24,007 bases of DNA, taken from NCBI GenBank assembly GCA_015064665.1, contig SVRU01000041.1, forward strand, positions 1-24,007. The letters run 5' to 3'. The first letter of the stretch is position 1, and each line of letters starts with the position of its first letter. A program made the translations under genes and the position numbers. The stretch comes from Oscillospiraceae bacterium. Its GTDB lineage: Bacteria; Bacillota_A; Clostridia; Oscillospirales; CAG-272. This document shows, piece after piece, positions 1 through 8,350 of this stretch. Under the pieces are notes generated by a model. That model saw only the letters and a list, made by a program, of their open reading frames with translations, did not search any database and had not been told where the DNA came from.

Positions 1-690
1 GTGTTCCTCGTGGTCGTGGCCGCAGCAGCAATGCTCACCGTGCTCGTGGTGATGCTCGTGCTCTTTTTCAAGCTCTTTTACGGCATTTTCGATAGTATCA
101 TTTTTCTCCATTGCCTCAAGAATATCTTTTCCCTCAAGCTGAGGCCAAGGGGTTGTTATTATAACCGCTTCTGAATTATGCTCTCTTATAAGCTTGACAG
201 CTTCTTCAATCTTAAACTCTTTAGCCGTATCGGTATGCGACAAAATTACTGCAGAAGCATTTTCGATCTGATCGTTGAAAAACTCGCCGAAATTTTTCAT
301 ATACATTTTGCATTTTCCTGCATCAACGACGGTTGTAAAGCAATTAAGAACAGCGTCCTCCGACGTCACCTCTTTTACAGCGCGTATAACGTCAGAAAGC
401 TTGCCGACTCCCGACGGCTCAATTATTATTCTGTCCGGATGATATTCTTCGAGAACCTTGCCGAGTGCCTTCGTAAAATCACCCACGAGCGAACAACAAA
501 TACAACCCGAATTCATTTCGGTTATCTCAATTCCCGCATCCTGTAAAAATCCGCCGTCTATACCTATCTCGCCGAACTCATTTTCTATAAGAACAACACG
601 CTCTCCGGCATAAGCTTCTTTTATAAGCTTTTTGATAAGAGTCGTCTTGCCTGCGCCTAGAAAGCCTGAAAAAACATCTATTTTAGTCAT
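1..690 (-). CDS. CobW/G3E-family GTPase with His/Cys-rich tail (partial)
   Basis: This is a G3E-family (CobW/YjiA/ZNG1-like) GTPase, a family that delivers metal ions such as zinc or cobalt to client proteins in the cytoplasm. The start ATG is at 688-690 on the minus strand. The N-terminus holds the P-loop FLGAGKTT (about residues 10-17), the ENEFGE switch segment, and the GCICC metal-binding motif (CxCC) near residue 64. The reading frame stays open to the window edge, so about 230 residues are visible and the C-terminus is missing. The last visible part is a metal-binding tail rich in His, Glu and Cys (HEHHHEHGEHCCCGHDHEEH). Such tails are common in zinc-handling members. It is divergent from the flavodoxin-like gene. 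Family membership is secure; the metal is not shown by the sequence. Confidence 0.93.
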   Translation of the reverse strand, partial: MTKIDVFSGFLGAGKTTLIKKLIKEAYAGERVVLIENEFGEIGIDGGFLQDAGIEITEMNSGCICCSLVGDFTKALGKVLEEYHPDRIIIEPSGVGKLSDVIRAVKEVTSEDAVLNCFTTVVDAGKCKMYMKNFGEFFNDQIENASAVILSHTDTAKEFKIEEAVKLIREHNSEAVIITTPWPQLEGKDILEAMEKNDTIENAVKELEKEHEHHHEHGEHCCCGHDHEEH

Positions 691-712
691 ACTCGTTTTT
701 CCTTCCCATTGG

Positions 713-741
713 TTGACAAATTTCAACTAATGATATATAAT
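713..741 (+). promoter_or_regulatory. Consensus sigma-A promoter of the flavodoxin-like gene
   Basis: TTGACA (713-718), exactly 17 bases, then TATAAT (736-741): a full consensus housekeeping promoter about 60 bases upstream of the ATG at 808. A partial inverted repeat (TTGACAAATTTCAA, 713-726) covers the -35 box and might bind a regulator, but the symmetry is only about 10 of 14 positions. Confidence 0.8.
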
Positions 742-751
742 ATATATAATA

Positions 752-780
752 AGTATAATACTGTTTTCAAAAAAAGTCAA
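752..780 (-). promoter_or_regulatory. Sigma-A promoter of the CobW-family gene
   Basis: On the minus strand TTGACT (775-780), a 17-base spacer and TATACT (752-757) form a near-consensus promoter reading toward the ATG at 690. Initiation would fall near 745, so it faces the rightward promoter at 713-741. Confidence 0.7.
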
Positions 781-807
781 GTTTTTTCGGTTAAGGAGAA
801 TTGTTTT

Positions 808-1428
808 ATGAAAATATTGCTTATATCCGCAGGAACGAAAGCAAACGGTTCAACGGAAAGAGCCATGGAAGAGGCAGAAAAGGCAATAATACGCGCAGGT
901 GCGGAAGCAAAAAAATTCAGCCTTTACGCAACGTCTATGGCGACCTGCTCAGGTTGCGGCGGTTGCAGCAAAAGCGGACGCTGCGTTCATGATGACGAGG
1001 CAACGAAGCTCGCAGAGCTCGCGCCCGAATTTGACGGATACATATTCTTTTCTCCCGTGCATTACGCAGGCGCGGCAGGAAGTCTTAAATCGGCTATGTC
1101 GAGACTTTTCATATCAAAAAGAGCCTCTCTCGAATATAAGCCGGCGGCAGCGGTTACCGTTGCGCGCCGCGGCGGAAACGTTACGGCGCTTGAAGAAATA
1201 ACCAGATTTTTCACCTTTGCATCCATGCCCGTAGTTTCGGGAAATTACCCTGGAATAATTCACGGCTCATGCCGCGAGGACGTGGAAAAGGATGAAGAGG
1301 GGCTTCAAACGATACGCAGTATCGCGGAAAACATGGTTTGGTTGATCAACTGTATTGAAGCCGGAAAGAAAGCGGGATATGATCGCCCTACGCCGGAAGC
1401 AAAAATTAAAACAAGCTATATACGATAA
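808..1428 (+). CDS. Flavodoxin-family NAD(P)H-dependent oxidoreductase with Cys cluster
   Basis: A 206-residue flavodoxin-fold (NADPH-dependent FMN reductase/iron-sulfur flavoprotein-like) enzyme, expected to bind FMN and move electrons in the cytoplasm. The N-terminus (MKILLISAGTKANGSTERA) is the usual beta strand plus phosphate-binding loop. Residues around 50-65 carry CSGCGGCSKSGRC followed by a DD pair, the Cys cluster seen in the Clostridia/archaea subgroup of these proteins. The FFSPVHYAGAAGSLKSAMSR segment is the typical second FMN loop. An in-frame upstream Met at 709 lies inside the promoter; the ATG at 808 has AAGGAG at 793-798 and is preferred. It is followed by a strong hairpin. 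Physiological substrate unknown. Confidence 0.88.
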   Translation: MKILLISAGTKANGSTERAMEEAEKAIIRAGAEAKKFSLYATSMATCSGCGGCSKSGRCVHDDEATKLAELAPEFDGYIFFSPVHYAGAAGSLKSAMSRLFISKRASLEYKPAAAVTVARRGGNVTALEEITRFFTFASMPVVSGNYPGIIHGSCREDVEKDEEGLQTIRSIAENMVWLINCIEAGKKAGYDRPTPEAKIKTSYIR

Positions 1429-1463
1429 TCTAATGGGCTGCGTCATTTAGGCAAAGCCGTAAG

Positions 1464-1500
1464 AGAGCGAAGATACTTAAAAAACGAGTATCTTCGCTCT
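1464..1500. terminator. Convergent-gene hairpin
   Basis: A perfect 14-base inverted repeat (1464-1477 with 1487-1500) encloses a 9-base loop between two converging genes. Neither side has a good T-run, so termination efficiency is uncertain, but position and stem strength fit a shared terminator. Confidence 0.6.
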
Positions 1501-1520
1501 AAAATTATGCTTATCTATTT

Positions 1521-2981
1521 TTAGCCAATAATTAACGACTCAGCCTCTGTTTTTAAATTCCTTACAAATTCAACGTCGGAAAAGGCTATGCGCTTACCGC
1601 AAATTTCGATTTCATCCTCATGACCTCGTCCTAATATTAAAACACAATCACCGACATTCGCCTCATTAACGGCATAGGTTATGGCTTCGTCGCGTTTTAC
1701 TATAATCTTTGCCTTTGTCTTATCGTTAAAATAAGAGTATATATCAGCACATATTCCGAGGGAAAATTCATTCGCCGAATTATCCGAAGTTATAACCGAA
1801 AAGTCTGCATATGCTTCCGCAGCTTCAGCAAGCTCACGCCGCCTGCCATAGCACCTCCGCCCGACAGAGCCGAAAACACAAATTACCCTGCCCGAAAACA
1901 GCCTGCGAGACAGTGATATTATTTCCTTGAAGCTATTGCCGTTATGAGCGTAATCGACTATTACGTTTTTGTCATTAATGCAAAACCGTTCAAATCTGCC
2001 CTTGACCTTGATACCGTCAACAAAACCGACGGCGAGAGATAGGTTATTTTTCGTTATCTCTGCTGCAAGAGCCAACGCAACCGTTATATTTACAGCGTTG
2101 TACGCCCCGGGCAATACGCTCTTGACCTTAATACCGTTGACGTAAAATTCCGAGCCGTCACATCCGTCGGAAAAATCGGTTATTCTGAAATCGGCGCTAT
2201 TTAAAAATCCGCATTTGATCACGCGACCGACGGCAGACGACATATAGAGAAAATAATCATCGTCGGAATTAACGACCGCCGATTTTAGAGAGCTTGTCTG
2301 AAAAAGAAGCCGCTTTGAGCGAACGTAATCATCCATATCGGGATGCTCCGCTTCTCCTATGTGGTCACACGACAAACCGGTAAATGCCGCAAACTTAAAC
2401 GGAATACCATAAACTCTAAAGTCCTTTAATGACTGACTTGAAACCTCAATACACGCAACCCGACACCCATTTTCATACGCTTTGGCAAGTGCCGAAAACA
2501 GAACGGGCGGCGGCGGTGTAGTGTTTGAGGTTTTTTGTTCGTTATCAAATCCGCCCTCGCTTATGCCGATTGTTCCGACGGCAATATTTTTAACGCCAAA
2601 TCCACGAAGAATATTTGATAGAAACACCATAGCGGTTGTTTTTCCTTTTGTCCCCGTTATGCCTACGCATACAAGCTTTTTCTCCGGATGCCCGTTTATT
2701 GATGCACACATTTCTGCCAACGTTTTTCTGGTGTTTTCTGAACAAATAACAATACTATCTTTTGGTAAATCAATCTTTCTTGAGAGAACAAAAACGCGCG
2801 CACCTCTATTGTATGCATCCATTGCATATATGTGTCCGTCTTGTCTATGCCCGCAAATTGCAACGAAAACCGAACCCGCTTCACACTCTCTTGAATCATC
2901 AAAAACACCTGTTACCTCAACGTCGCCGAAAGGAGAATACTTAACGTCATAAACCGACTCGAGAAGCTTTGAAAGTTTCAT
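1521..2981 (-). CDS. MurE-type Mur ligase with non-DAP motif
   Basis: A 486-residue Mur ligase of the MurE type, the cytoplasmic ATP-dependent enzymes that add the third stem-peptide amino acid to UDP-MurNAc-L-Ala-D-Glu. The N-terminal UDP-binding domain is present (DDSRECEAGSVFVAICGHRQ, residues 28-47). So are the P-loop GITGTKGKTT (107-116), NTTPPP, EVSSQSL, CDHIGEAEHPDMDDY, the Lys expected to be carbamylated (K223 in RSKRLLF), VDYAHNG and GRGHED (451-456). The selectivity motif is DNSA (400-403) rather than the DNPR of meso-DAP enzymes, and resembles the DNPA of L-Lys enzymes. Its ATG overlaps the stop of the ATP-grasp gene (ATGA, 2978-2981), so translation is probably coupled. It may be the main MurE or a paralogue with another acceptor; the window does not decide. 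Confidence 0.85.
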   Translation of the reverse strand: MKLSKLLESVYDVKYSPFGDVEVTGVFDDSRECEAGSVFVAICGHRQDGHIYAMDAYNRGARVFVLSRKIDLPKDSIVICSENTRKTLAEMCASINGHPEKKLVCVGITGTKGKTTAMVFLSNILRGFGVKNIAVGTIGISEGGFDNEQKTSNTTPPPPVLFSALAKAYENGCRVACIEVSSQSLKDFRVYGIPFKFAAFTGLSCDHIGEAEHPDMDDYVRSKRLLFQTSSLKSAVVNSDDDYFLYMSSAVGRVIKCGFLNSADFRITDFSDGCDGSEFYVNGIKVKSVLPGAYNAVNITVALALAAEITKNNLSLAVGFVDGIKVKGRFERFCINDKNVIVDYAHNGNSFKEIISLSRRLFSGRVICVFGSVGRRCYGRRRELAEAAEAYADFSVITSDNSANEFSLGICADIYSYFNDKTKAKIIVKRDEAITYAVNEANVGDCVLILGRGHEDEIEICGKRIAFSDVEFVRNLKTEAESLIIG

Positions 2982-4189
2982 TTTCCAGCGTCCGTCCGAT
3001 TGTTTTTAAATTTATTCTTCAATCTTAAATTGTGAATAAAAGTATATGCTTTTCTGGCAAATCCCTCAAACTCGTTTGTGTAAGGACAGAATTCCCTGCC
3101 CGCCTCGAAAAGTCTTTTCGCCGTTTCGGCATTTTTCAATGATGCATAATTTAACACCGTTTTATGAGGAGGATGGTGCCAATAAATCTGATTATACGAA
3201 AAATCGGGTGATATATTTTCTCCTTTTGAGAGTTTAACAATCAACTCAGCTATATTTACACCCGATGCTCTCAGATAATCGCAGCTCCTGCCTTGCCGCG
3301 GATTTAATTCCAGAACGTACTCATCCATGCCCGAAGCAATCAAATCAAAATTTGCAATTCCGCTATATTTTTGTTTTGTTAAAAATTCTAGCAACTGAAA
3401 ACAAATATCGCTCAGCGGACGTGTAATTATTGCCGAGTGGTTTCCGAGCGAGGTTATTCCCCTCTCTTCAAGTATCACCTCACCATACACCGCGCGAACA
3501 ACCCGTCCGCTGCCGTCCGACACCGTAGTTAAGACTCTGTTTCCGTTATCATTTTCGATTTTCTTTTGTATTATTACCTTTTTTCCGTAGTCTGAGTCAA
3601 ATATTTTTTTTATTATTTCAATTGCTTCACCGTAATCTGCGGCAAAATAAACCTTTCTCATTCCTTGAAATTTGTTTCTCCAATATTCCGAGCTGTCAGA
3701 CGGTTTTACAACGCAAGGAAAACCTATTTTTTCAAATTTCTTTAAAGACACGCGCTCACCGCGCGAAACCGAAATACACGACGGATACGGAATATCGGAT
3801 TTTTCCATCAACGCGTAAAAATTTGATTTATCTGACAATTCAGAAAACAGTTTTTTTTCGGGAATAAAAATATTATATATTCCGCCAAGCTGCACCCTTG
3901 CCCATTCCAGCATTTCAACGTACCAATCGGCACAGGGTATAAGAAAAAGTTCGGCTCCGTTATTTTCGTCGGCGAACTTTAAAAGAATGGGAATTGCAAC
4001 GCTTGGGCTGTCAAGTCCTCTACATATATGAGTTGTTATAAATTTCGAGCTTTGCGTTTCACCGCACTCGTATCTTGCAAAAACGTGCGAACGTACGCCG
4101 TATGCCTCGCAAAAAGCAAGAGCTACGGAATAGGCGTTCAAATCTGCTCCGAGCAGCACGGGAATAAGGTTTCTCTGTTCGACCCTCAT
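2978..4189 (-). CDS. ATP-grasp carboxylate-amine ligase, D-aspartate-ligase-like
   Basis: A 403-residue ATP-grasp ligase. These enzymes activate a carboxylate as an acyl phosphate and join it to an amine. The N-terminus (IPVLLGADLNAYSVALAFCE, residues 9-28) resembles the carboxylate-amine ligase family that includes the peptidoglycan D-aspartate ligases of enterococci and lactococci. VVKPSD (160-165) is an ATP-binding strand, and ELNPRQGR (294-301) supplies the Mg-binding Glu and Asn. The ATG at 4187-4189 has a strong AAGGAG site. It follows trmL by about 70 bases and overlaps the Mur ligase by four. The pairing suggests both act on a peptidoglycan precursor. The D-Asp assignment is an inference from family resemblance and context; another amino acid or substrate is possible. 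Confidence 0.78.
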   Translation of the reverse strand: MRVEQRNLIPVLLGADLNAYSVALAFCEAYGVRSHVFARYECGETQSSKFITTHICRGLDSPSVAIPILLKFADENNGAELFLIPCADWYVEMLEWARVQLGGIYNIFIPEKKLFSELSDKSNFYALMEKSDIPYPSCISVSRGERVSLKKFEKIGFPCVVKPSDSSEYWRNKFQGMRKVYFAADYGEAIEIIKKIFDSDYGKKVIIQKKIENDNGNRVLTTVSDGSGRVVRAVYGEVILEERGITSLGNHSAIITRPLSDICFQLLEFLTKQKYSGIANFDLIASGMDEYVLELNPRQGRSCDYLRASGVNIAELIVKLSKGENISPDFSYNQIYWHHPPHKTVLNYASLKNAETAKRLFEAGREFCPYTNEFEGFARKAYTFIHNLRLKNKFKNNRTDAGK

Positions 4190-4259
4190 AAATCTCCTTA
4201 CGACAGTACCTCAGCCCGACTTAAAATCCGGATAGCCTATTGAGAGGCAGACGTGAAAA

Positions 4260-4736
4260 TTACCGATGCTTTGTGAAATCGGAGAATCCCCACTGTCTGA
4301 AAACCTCGTATGCGGCGATTGCCACGGTATTCGAAAGATTCAGACACCTTGCTCCGCTGAGCATAGGTACTCTTACCGCGCGAGCAAAATTCGCGAAAAC
4401 CAAATCGTCGGGAAGACCGACCGATTCCCTGCCGAAAACGAGAAAACATTCTTCGGGGTAATCTATATCGGTGTAGCAAATTTCGCCCTTTGCCGTAAAG
4501 AAATAAAGCTCAGCTCCCTCGTTTTTCAAGAGGAAATCATCATAGCCTTCATAATAGGTAACGTCTAGCTTATCCCAATAATCAAGCCCCGCTCTTTTCA
4601 GAGTTCTGTCGGATATTTCAAAGCCGATAGGTTTTATTATATGAAGCGCCGCGCCTGTAACAGAGCAGGTTCTGGAAATGTTACCGGTGTTCTGAGGTAT
4701 TTCCGGACTGTAAAGTACTATATTGAGTTTTTTCAT
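4260..4736 (-). CDS. trmL: tRNA (cytidine(34)-2'-O)-methyltransferase TrmL
   Basis: A 158-residue SPOUT-class methyltransferase that methylates the ribose of the wobble nucleotide in certain leucine tRNAs, using S-adenosylmethionine. The full length matches the family. Conserved blocks are EIPQNTGNISRTC near the N-terminus, FGRESVGLP in the middle, and LNLSNTVAIAAYEVFRQ at the C-terminus, which form the trefoil knot and cofactor pocket. ATG at 4734-4736 is chosen; an upstream in-frame TTG at 4739 is less likely. A strong promoter lies at 4770-4798. It is the first gene of the minus-strand run leading to the ATP-grasp and Mur ligase genes, though a functional link is not implied. Confidence 0.96.
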   Translation of the reverse strand: MKKLNIVLYSPEIPQNTGNISRTCSVTGAALHIIKPIGFEISDRTLKRAGLDYWDKLDVTYYEGYDDFLLKNEGAELYFFTAKGEICYTDIDYPEECFLVFGRESVGLPDDLVFANFARAVRVPMLSGARCLNLSNTVAIAAYEVFRQWGFSDFTKHR

Positions 4737-4769
4737 CAAAAGTTTACCCCGAATGATGTTTTTTTATGT

Positions 4770-4798
4770 ATTATACACCCTTGAATGTGCGATTTCAA
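4770..4798 (-). promoter_or_regulatory. Promoter of trmL and probably the ligase pair
   Basis: Minus-strand TTGAAA (4793-4798), 17 bases, TATAAT (4770-4775), about 35 bases upstream of the trmL ATG. No clear second promoter was seen between trmL and the ATP-grasp gene, so this may drive all three genes. Confidence 0.75.
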
Positions 4799-4840
4799 CC
4801 CGACTTTAGTAAAATATTTTATTTTATTTACATTTTTATA

Positions 4841-4878
4841 TTTATTTTTCTCAAAATATATGGTAGAATAGTTATAAT
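4841..4878 (+). promoter_or_regulatory. Possible secA promoter region
   Basis: Two -10 candidates precede secA: TAGAAT (4864-4869) with an extended TGG, and TATAAT (4873-4878). Neither has a good -35 at the right distance, so the exact promoter is unresolved. Confidence 0.35.
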
Positions 4879-4904
4879 TACGCCTTATAGAAAGGGTTTA
4901 TGCA

Positions 4905-7640
4905 ATGGGGCTTTTCAAAAGTTACAGTGAAAAACAAATCAAGAAGATTATTCCTACCGTAAATAAAATAGAGGCGCTTGCCGATACCTTCCGCGCAATG
5001 ACCGATGACGAAATGCGCGCTTATACCGACAAACTTAAGAAAGCATTGGCGGACGGAGCGACTCTTGACGATATTTTGCCCGAAGCATTCGCCCTTGTAC
5101 GCGAGGCGGATGACAGAGTTCTCGGTAAAAGGCCGTTCAGAGTTCAGCTTATGGGCGGTATTCTTCTGCATCAGGGCCGTATTGCCGAAATGAAAACCGG
5201 TGAGGGTAAAACTCTTGTGGCGACTCTCCCCGCATATCTTAACGCCCTTACGGGAAAGGGCGTTCATATCGTTACCGTAAACGATTATCTTGCAAAGCGT
5301 GACAGTGAGGAAATGGGCAGAGTTTACGGATTTCTCGGACTCAGCACCGGGCTTATAATTCACGGTCAGAATCAGGATGAAAAAAGAGCGGCCTATTCCG
5401 CCGATATCACTTACGGAACGAATAATGAGCTTGGATTCGACTATCTTCGTGATAACATGGTCGTCTACAAAGAAAACATGGTTCAAAGAGGTCATAATTT
5501 CGCAATTGTAGACGAAGTTGACTCTATACTTATCGACGAGGCGAGAACTCCGCTTATAATATCGGGTGCAGGAGCAAAATCCACAGAGCTTTACACATTG
5601 GCAGACAGATGCGCAAGAATGATGTCACGCCACGTTATAAAAGAGATAGACGATAAAGCCGATAACGACGAGCTTTTTGACGAGGACTATATCGTTGACG
5701 AAAAGGCAAGAACTGCCGTTCTTACAAAGCACGGCATTGCAAAGACCGAAAAGTTCTTTAATATAGAAAATCTTTCCGCTCCCGAAAACAACGTTATCTA
5801 TCATCATATAAATACGGCGATAAGAGCCTACGGCGTTATGAAACGCGACGTGGATTATATCGTCAAGGACGGCTCTATCGTTATAGTTGACTCCTTTACA
5901 GGCCGTCTTATGCCCGGAAGACGCTATAACGAGGGTCTTCATCAGGCGATAGAAGCAAAAGAAAAGGTCAGCATACAAAAAGAAAGCCGCACTATTGCGA
6001 CAATTACCTTCCAGAATTATTTCCGTATGTATAACAAGCTTTCGGGAATGACGGGTACTGCGCTTACCGAGGACAACGAATTCAGACAGATATACGCGCT
6101 TGACGTCGTTGAAGTTCCAACGAACAGACCTATGATAAGAATCGACCGTAACGACGCTGTTTACAGAACGATTAACGGAAAAATTTCAGCAATCGTCAAT
6201 CAAATAAAGGAATGTCACGAAAAGGGGCAGCCGGTTCTTGTCGGTACGGTTTCCATTGATAAATCCGAAATGCTCTCATCGGTGCTTAAAAAAGCGGGAG
6301 TTCCCCACAACGTTCTTAACGCAAAGCAGCACGAAAAAGAAGCCGAAATCGTTGCTCAGGCAGGAAGACTCGGCGCTGTTACCATTTCAACGAACATGGC
6401 GGGACGCGGAACCGATATTATGCTCGGTGGAAACCCCGAATATATGGCAAAACGCGATATGAGAAAAATGGGTATAGAGGATACCCTCATTGCTCTTGCA
6501 ACCGGAAGCTCGGATACGGATGACGCAGAAATTCTTTCGGCAAGAGCTACGTTCAAGGAGCTTTATGAAAAGCACAAGGAAGAAATCATGCCTGAGGCAC
6601 AAAAGGTGCGCGAGGCGGGCGGTCTTTTCATACTCGGAACAGAAAGACACGAGAGCCGCCGTATAGACAACCAGCTTCGAGGCCGAAGCGGACGTCAGGG
6701 CGACCCCGGTGAATCGAGATTCTTCCTCTCTCTTGAAGACGATCTTTTAAGACTTTTCGGCTCAGACAGACTTATGGGCGTAACCGCACGTCTCGGACTT
6801 GACGAGTCCACTCCGATAGACGCAAGACTTCTTTCAAGATCGATTGAAAGCGCACAGAGCCGCATAGAAGCCAACAACTTTGCAAGAAGAAAGAACGTGC
6901 TCACCTATGACGACGTAATGAATCAGCAAAGACAGGTTATCTATCAGCAAAGACGTGAGGTTTTGTTTGAGGACAACATAAAAGAAAAGATAACCAATAT
7001 GATAAGCGAGTCTATATCAAATCGCTTTGATTCCCTTCTCGGCGGGGAAGAAATCAAGCTTGACGAGTTCAGAAGTCAGTATAACGGCTTGATAAAAGAC
7101 AAAAAAGACTTTGCTTACACCGAAGAGGAGCTTTTATCAATCGACCGCGACGAATGGAAGGCAGAACTTATAAACAGCGCTCTTGAAACCTATGAGTCAA
7201 AGGATGCGCTTTTCGCAAACGTTTCCGGAATGGCTCCCGACGCAATGCGCGAAATAGAAAAGATAATTCTTCTTCAAAACGTGGATAAAAAATGGATGGA
7301 TCATCTTGAGAATATGGATGAGTTAAAGGAATATATCGGACTTAACTCATACGCGCAGCGCGACCCCGTTGCAATGTACAGAATAGAGGGCGCTGACATA
7401 TTTGACCAGATGATTAACGACATAAGAGAGGATACCGTAAGACAGGTGCTCTCTGTTGTTCCGCGCGTTCAGTCTACGGAGCGCGTCCAGGTTGCGAAGC
7501 CCACATCTGAGGGGTTTGCGGACGGATCACAGATAACGAAAAAACCCGCAACCTCAAACAAGGTCGGACGCAACGACCCCTGCCCCTGCGGAAGCGGTAA
7601 AAAATACAAAAAATGCTGCGGAATGAACGAATCTAACTAA
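4905..7640 (+). CDS. secA: Preprotein translocase ATPase SecA
   Basis: A 911-residue SecA, the motor ATPase that drives unfolded preproteins through the SecYEG channel at the inner face of the membrane. Visible landmarks are the Walker A TGEGKT (98-103), Walker B DEVD (203-206), the preprotein cross-linking region, the second nucleotide-binding fold with NMAGRGTDIMLGG, LRGRSGRQGDPG, and the C-terminal zinc-binding SEC-C motif CPCGSGKKYKKCC (893-905), which contacts SecB or ribosomes in other species. Length is within the family range (about 780-930). The ATG at 4905 follows AAAGGG by eight bases. It is followed at 11 bases by two membrane-protein genes that may be co-transcribed. It appears complete and housekeeping. 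Confidence 0.98.
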   Translation: MGLFKSYSEKQIKKIIPTVNKIEALADTFRAMTDDEMRAYTDKLKKALADGATLDDILPEAFALVREADDRVLGKRPFRVQLMGGILLHQGRIAEMKTGEGKTLVATLPAYLNALTGKGVHIVTVNDYLAKRDSEEMGRVYGFLGLSTGLIIHGQNQDEKRAAYSADITYGTNNELGFDYLRDNMVVYKENMVQRGHNFAIVDEVDSILIDEARTPLIISGAGAKSTELYTLADRCARMMSRHVIKEIDDKADNDELFDEDYIVDEKARTAVLTKHGIAKTEKFFNIENLSAPENNVIYHHINTAIRAYGVMKRDVDYIVKDGSIVIVDSFTGRLMPGRRYNEGLHQAIEAKEKVSIQKESRTIATITFQNYFRMYNKLSGMTGTALTEDNEFRQIYALDVVEVPTNRPMIRIDRNDAVYRTINGKISAIVNQIKECHEKGQPVLVGTVSIDKSEMLSSVLKKAGVPHNVLNAKQHEKEAEIVAQAGRLGAVTISTNMAGRGTDIMLGGNPEYMAKRDMRKMGIEDTLIALATGSSDTDDAEILSARATFKELYEKHKEEIMPEAQKVREAGGLFILGTERHESRRIDNQLRGRSGRQGDPGESRFFLSLEDDLLRLFGSDRLMGVTARLGLDESTPIDARLLSRSIESAQSRIEANNFARRKNVLTYDDVMNQQRQVIYQQRREVLFEDNIKEKITNMISESISNRFDSLLGGEEIKLDEFRSQYNGLIKDKKDFAYTEEELLSIDRDEWKAELINSALETYESKDALFANVSGMAPDAMREIEKIILLQNVDKKWMDHLENMDELKEYIGLNSYAQRDPVAMYRIEGADIFDQMINDIREDTVRQVLSVVPRVQSTERVQVAKPTSEGFADGSQITKKPATSNKVGRNDPCPCGSGKKYKKCCGMNESN

Positions 7641-7651
7641 AGGATACTAAG

Positions 7652-8347
7652 ATGGGATTTGGAACTCTGTTTTTCGGTTATTTTTTGCTTTTAAATATAA
7701 CCTACTACTCTTTTACCGACTTAATAGCAGCGCTGATTGCCGCTATGGGACTCTACAAGCTGTCCTCGGTAAACAGATCTTTCAGGAACGGATTTTATGC
7801 ATCCGTAATTTTCGGATTTATAGGACTTACTGAGCTTATTGCGGGCGTGATAACGATGTTTATTCCCTCGAGTGAGATTATGGACTTATTCAGCTATATT
7901 GCCGCACCGAGATACTTCGCCATTGCAATTCTCACCCTATTTATTTTCAAGGGAATTGAAGAGGTTTCGATTGAGGTGGGGCTTGATGCTTTGGCAAAAA
8001 AAGCAAGAATTTCCATGCCCGTAACTCTTTTCGTATATGCCGCTTCGGCAATACTTGAAGTACCGATTTTTGAGTCGGCAATTAAAGTTGAATTTTTTGC
8101 AATTGCATCTGCCGTTGTTCTTCTTCTGACCCTTATCATCGTCGGTGTGAACCTCTCCACGATATACAAGGCGTATATGAAAATTTGCATGCCGGAAGAT
8201 ATAGACAACGATTACGAAGAGACTCCGTCAAGGTTTGCATTCGTAAACAGACACAGAGAGCACACTATGCAAAAGCAAAGAGAATATGCCGAGTACAAGC
8301 TTGAAAAAATGAAAAACAGAGCATCCAAAAAGAAAAAGAAGAAATAA
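7652..8347 (+). CDS. Multi-pass membrane protein, unknown function
   Basis: A 231-residue hydrophobic protein not assigned to a family. About five or six membrane segments are visible, at roughly residues 5-40, 48-72, 85-104, 122-140 and 148-172. A hydrophilic, charged C-terminal tail rich in Lys and Arg ends in a run of seven Lys and is probably cytoplasmic. The opening segment (LLLNITYYSFTDLIAALIAA) has a pattern similar to the N-terminus of the next gene product, so the two may be distant relatives. It begins 11 bases after the secA stop with an AAAGGA site and ends three bases before the next gene, indicating one transcript. A role in secretion or the envelope is only a guess from position. 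Confidence 0.8.
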   Translation: MGFGTLFFGYFLLLNITYYSFTDLIAALIAAMGLYKLSSVNRSFRNGFYASVIFGFIGLTELIAGVITMFIPSSEIMDLFSYIAAPRYFAIAILTLFIFKGIEEVSIEVGLDALAKKARISMPVTLFVYAASAILEVPIFESAIKVEFFAIASAVVLLLTLIIVGVNLSTIYKAYMKICMPEDIDNDYEETPSRFAFVNRHREHTMQKQREYAEYKLEKMKNRASKKKKKK

Positions 8348-8350
8348 ACT

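Noticed and set aside
178..546. Plus-strand open frame at the window start
   Set aside because: It is antisense to the CobW-type gene, which has clear GTPase and metal motifs on the minus strand.
2978..4189. D-Ala-D-Ala ligase or carbamoyl-phosphate synthase large subunit
   Set aside because: Length and N-terminal pattern do not fit Ddl, and it lacks the duplicated arrangement of CarB.
4878..5495. Long minus-strand open frame opposite secA
   Set aside because: It is antisense to a clearly coding gene, has no family motif and no plausible initiation region; it is a shadow of secA codon use.
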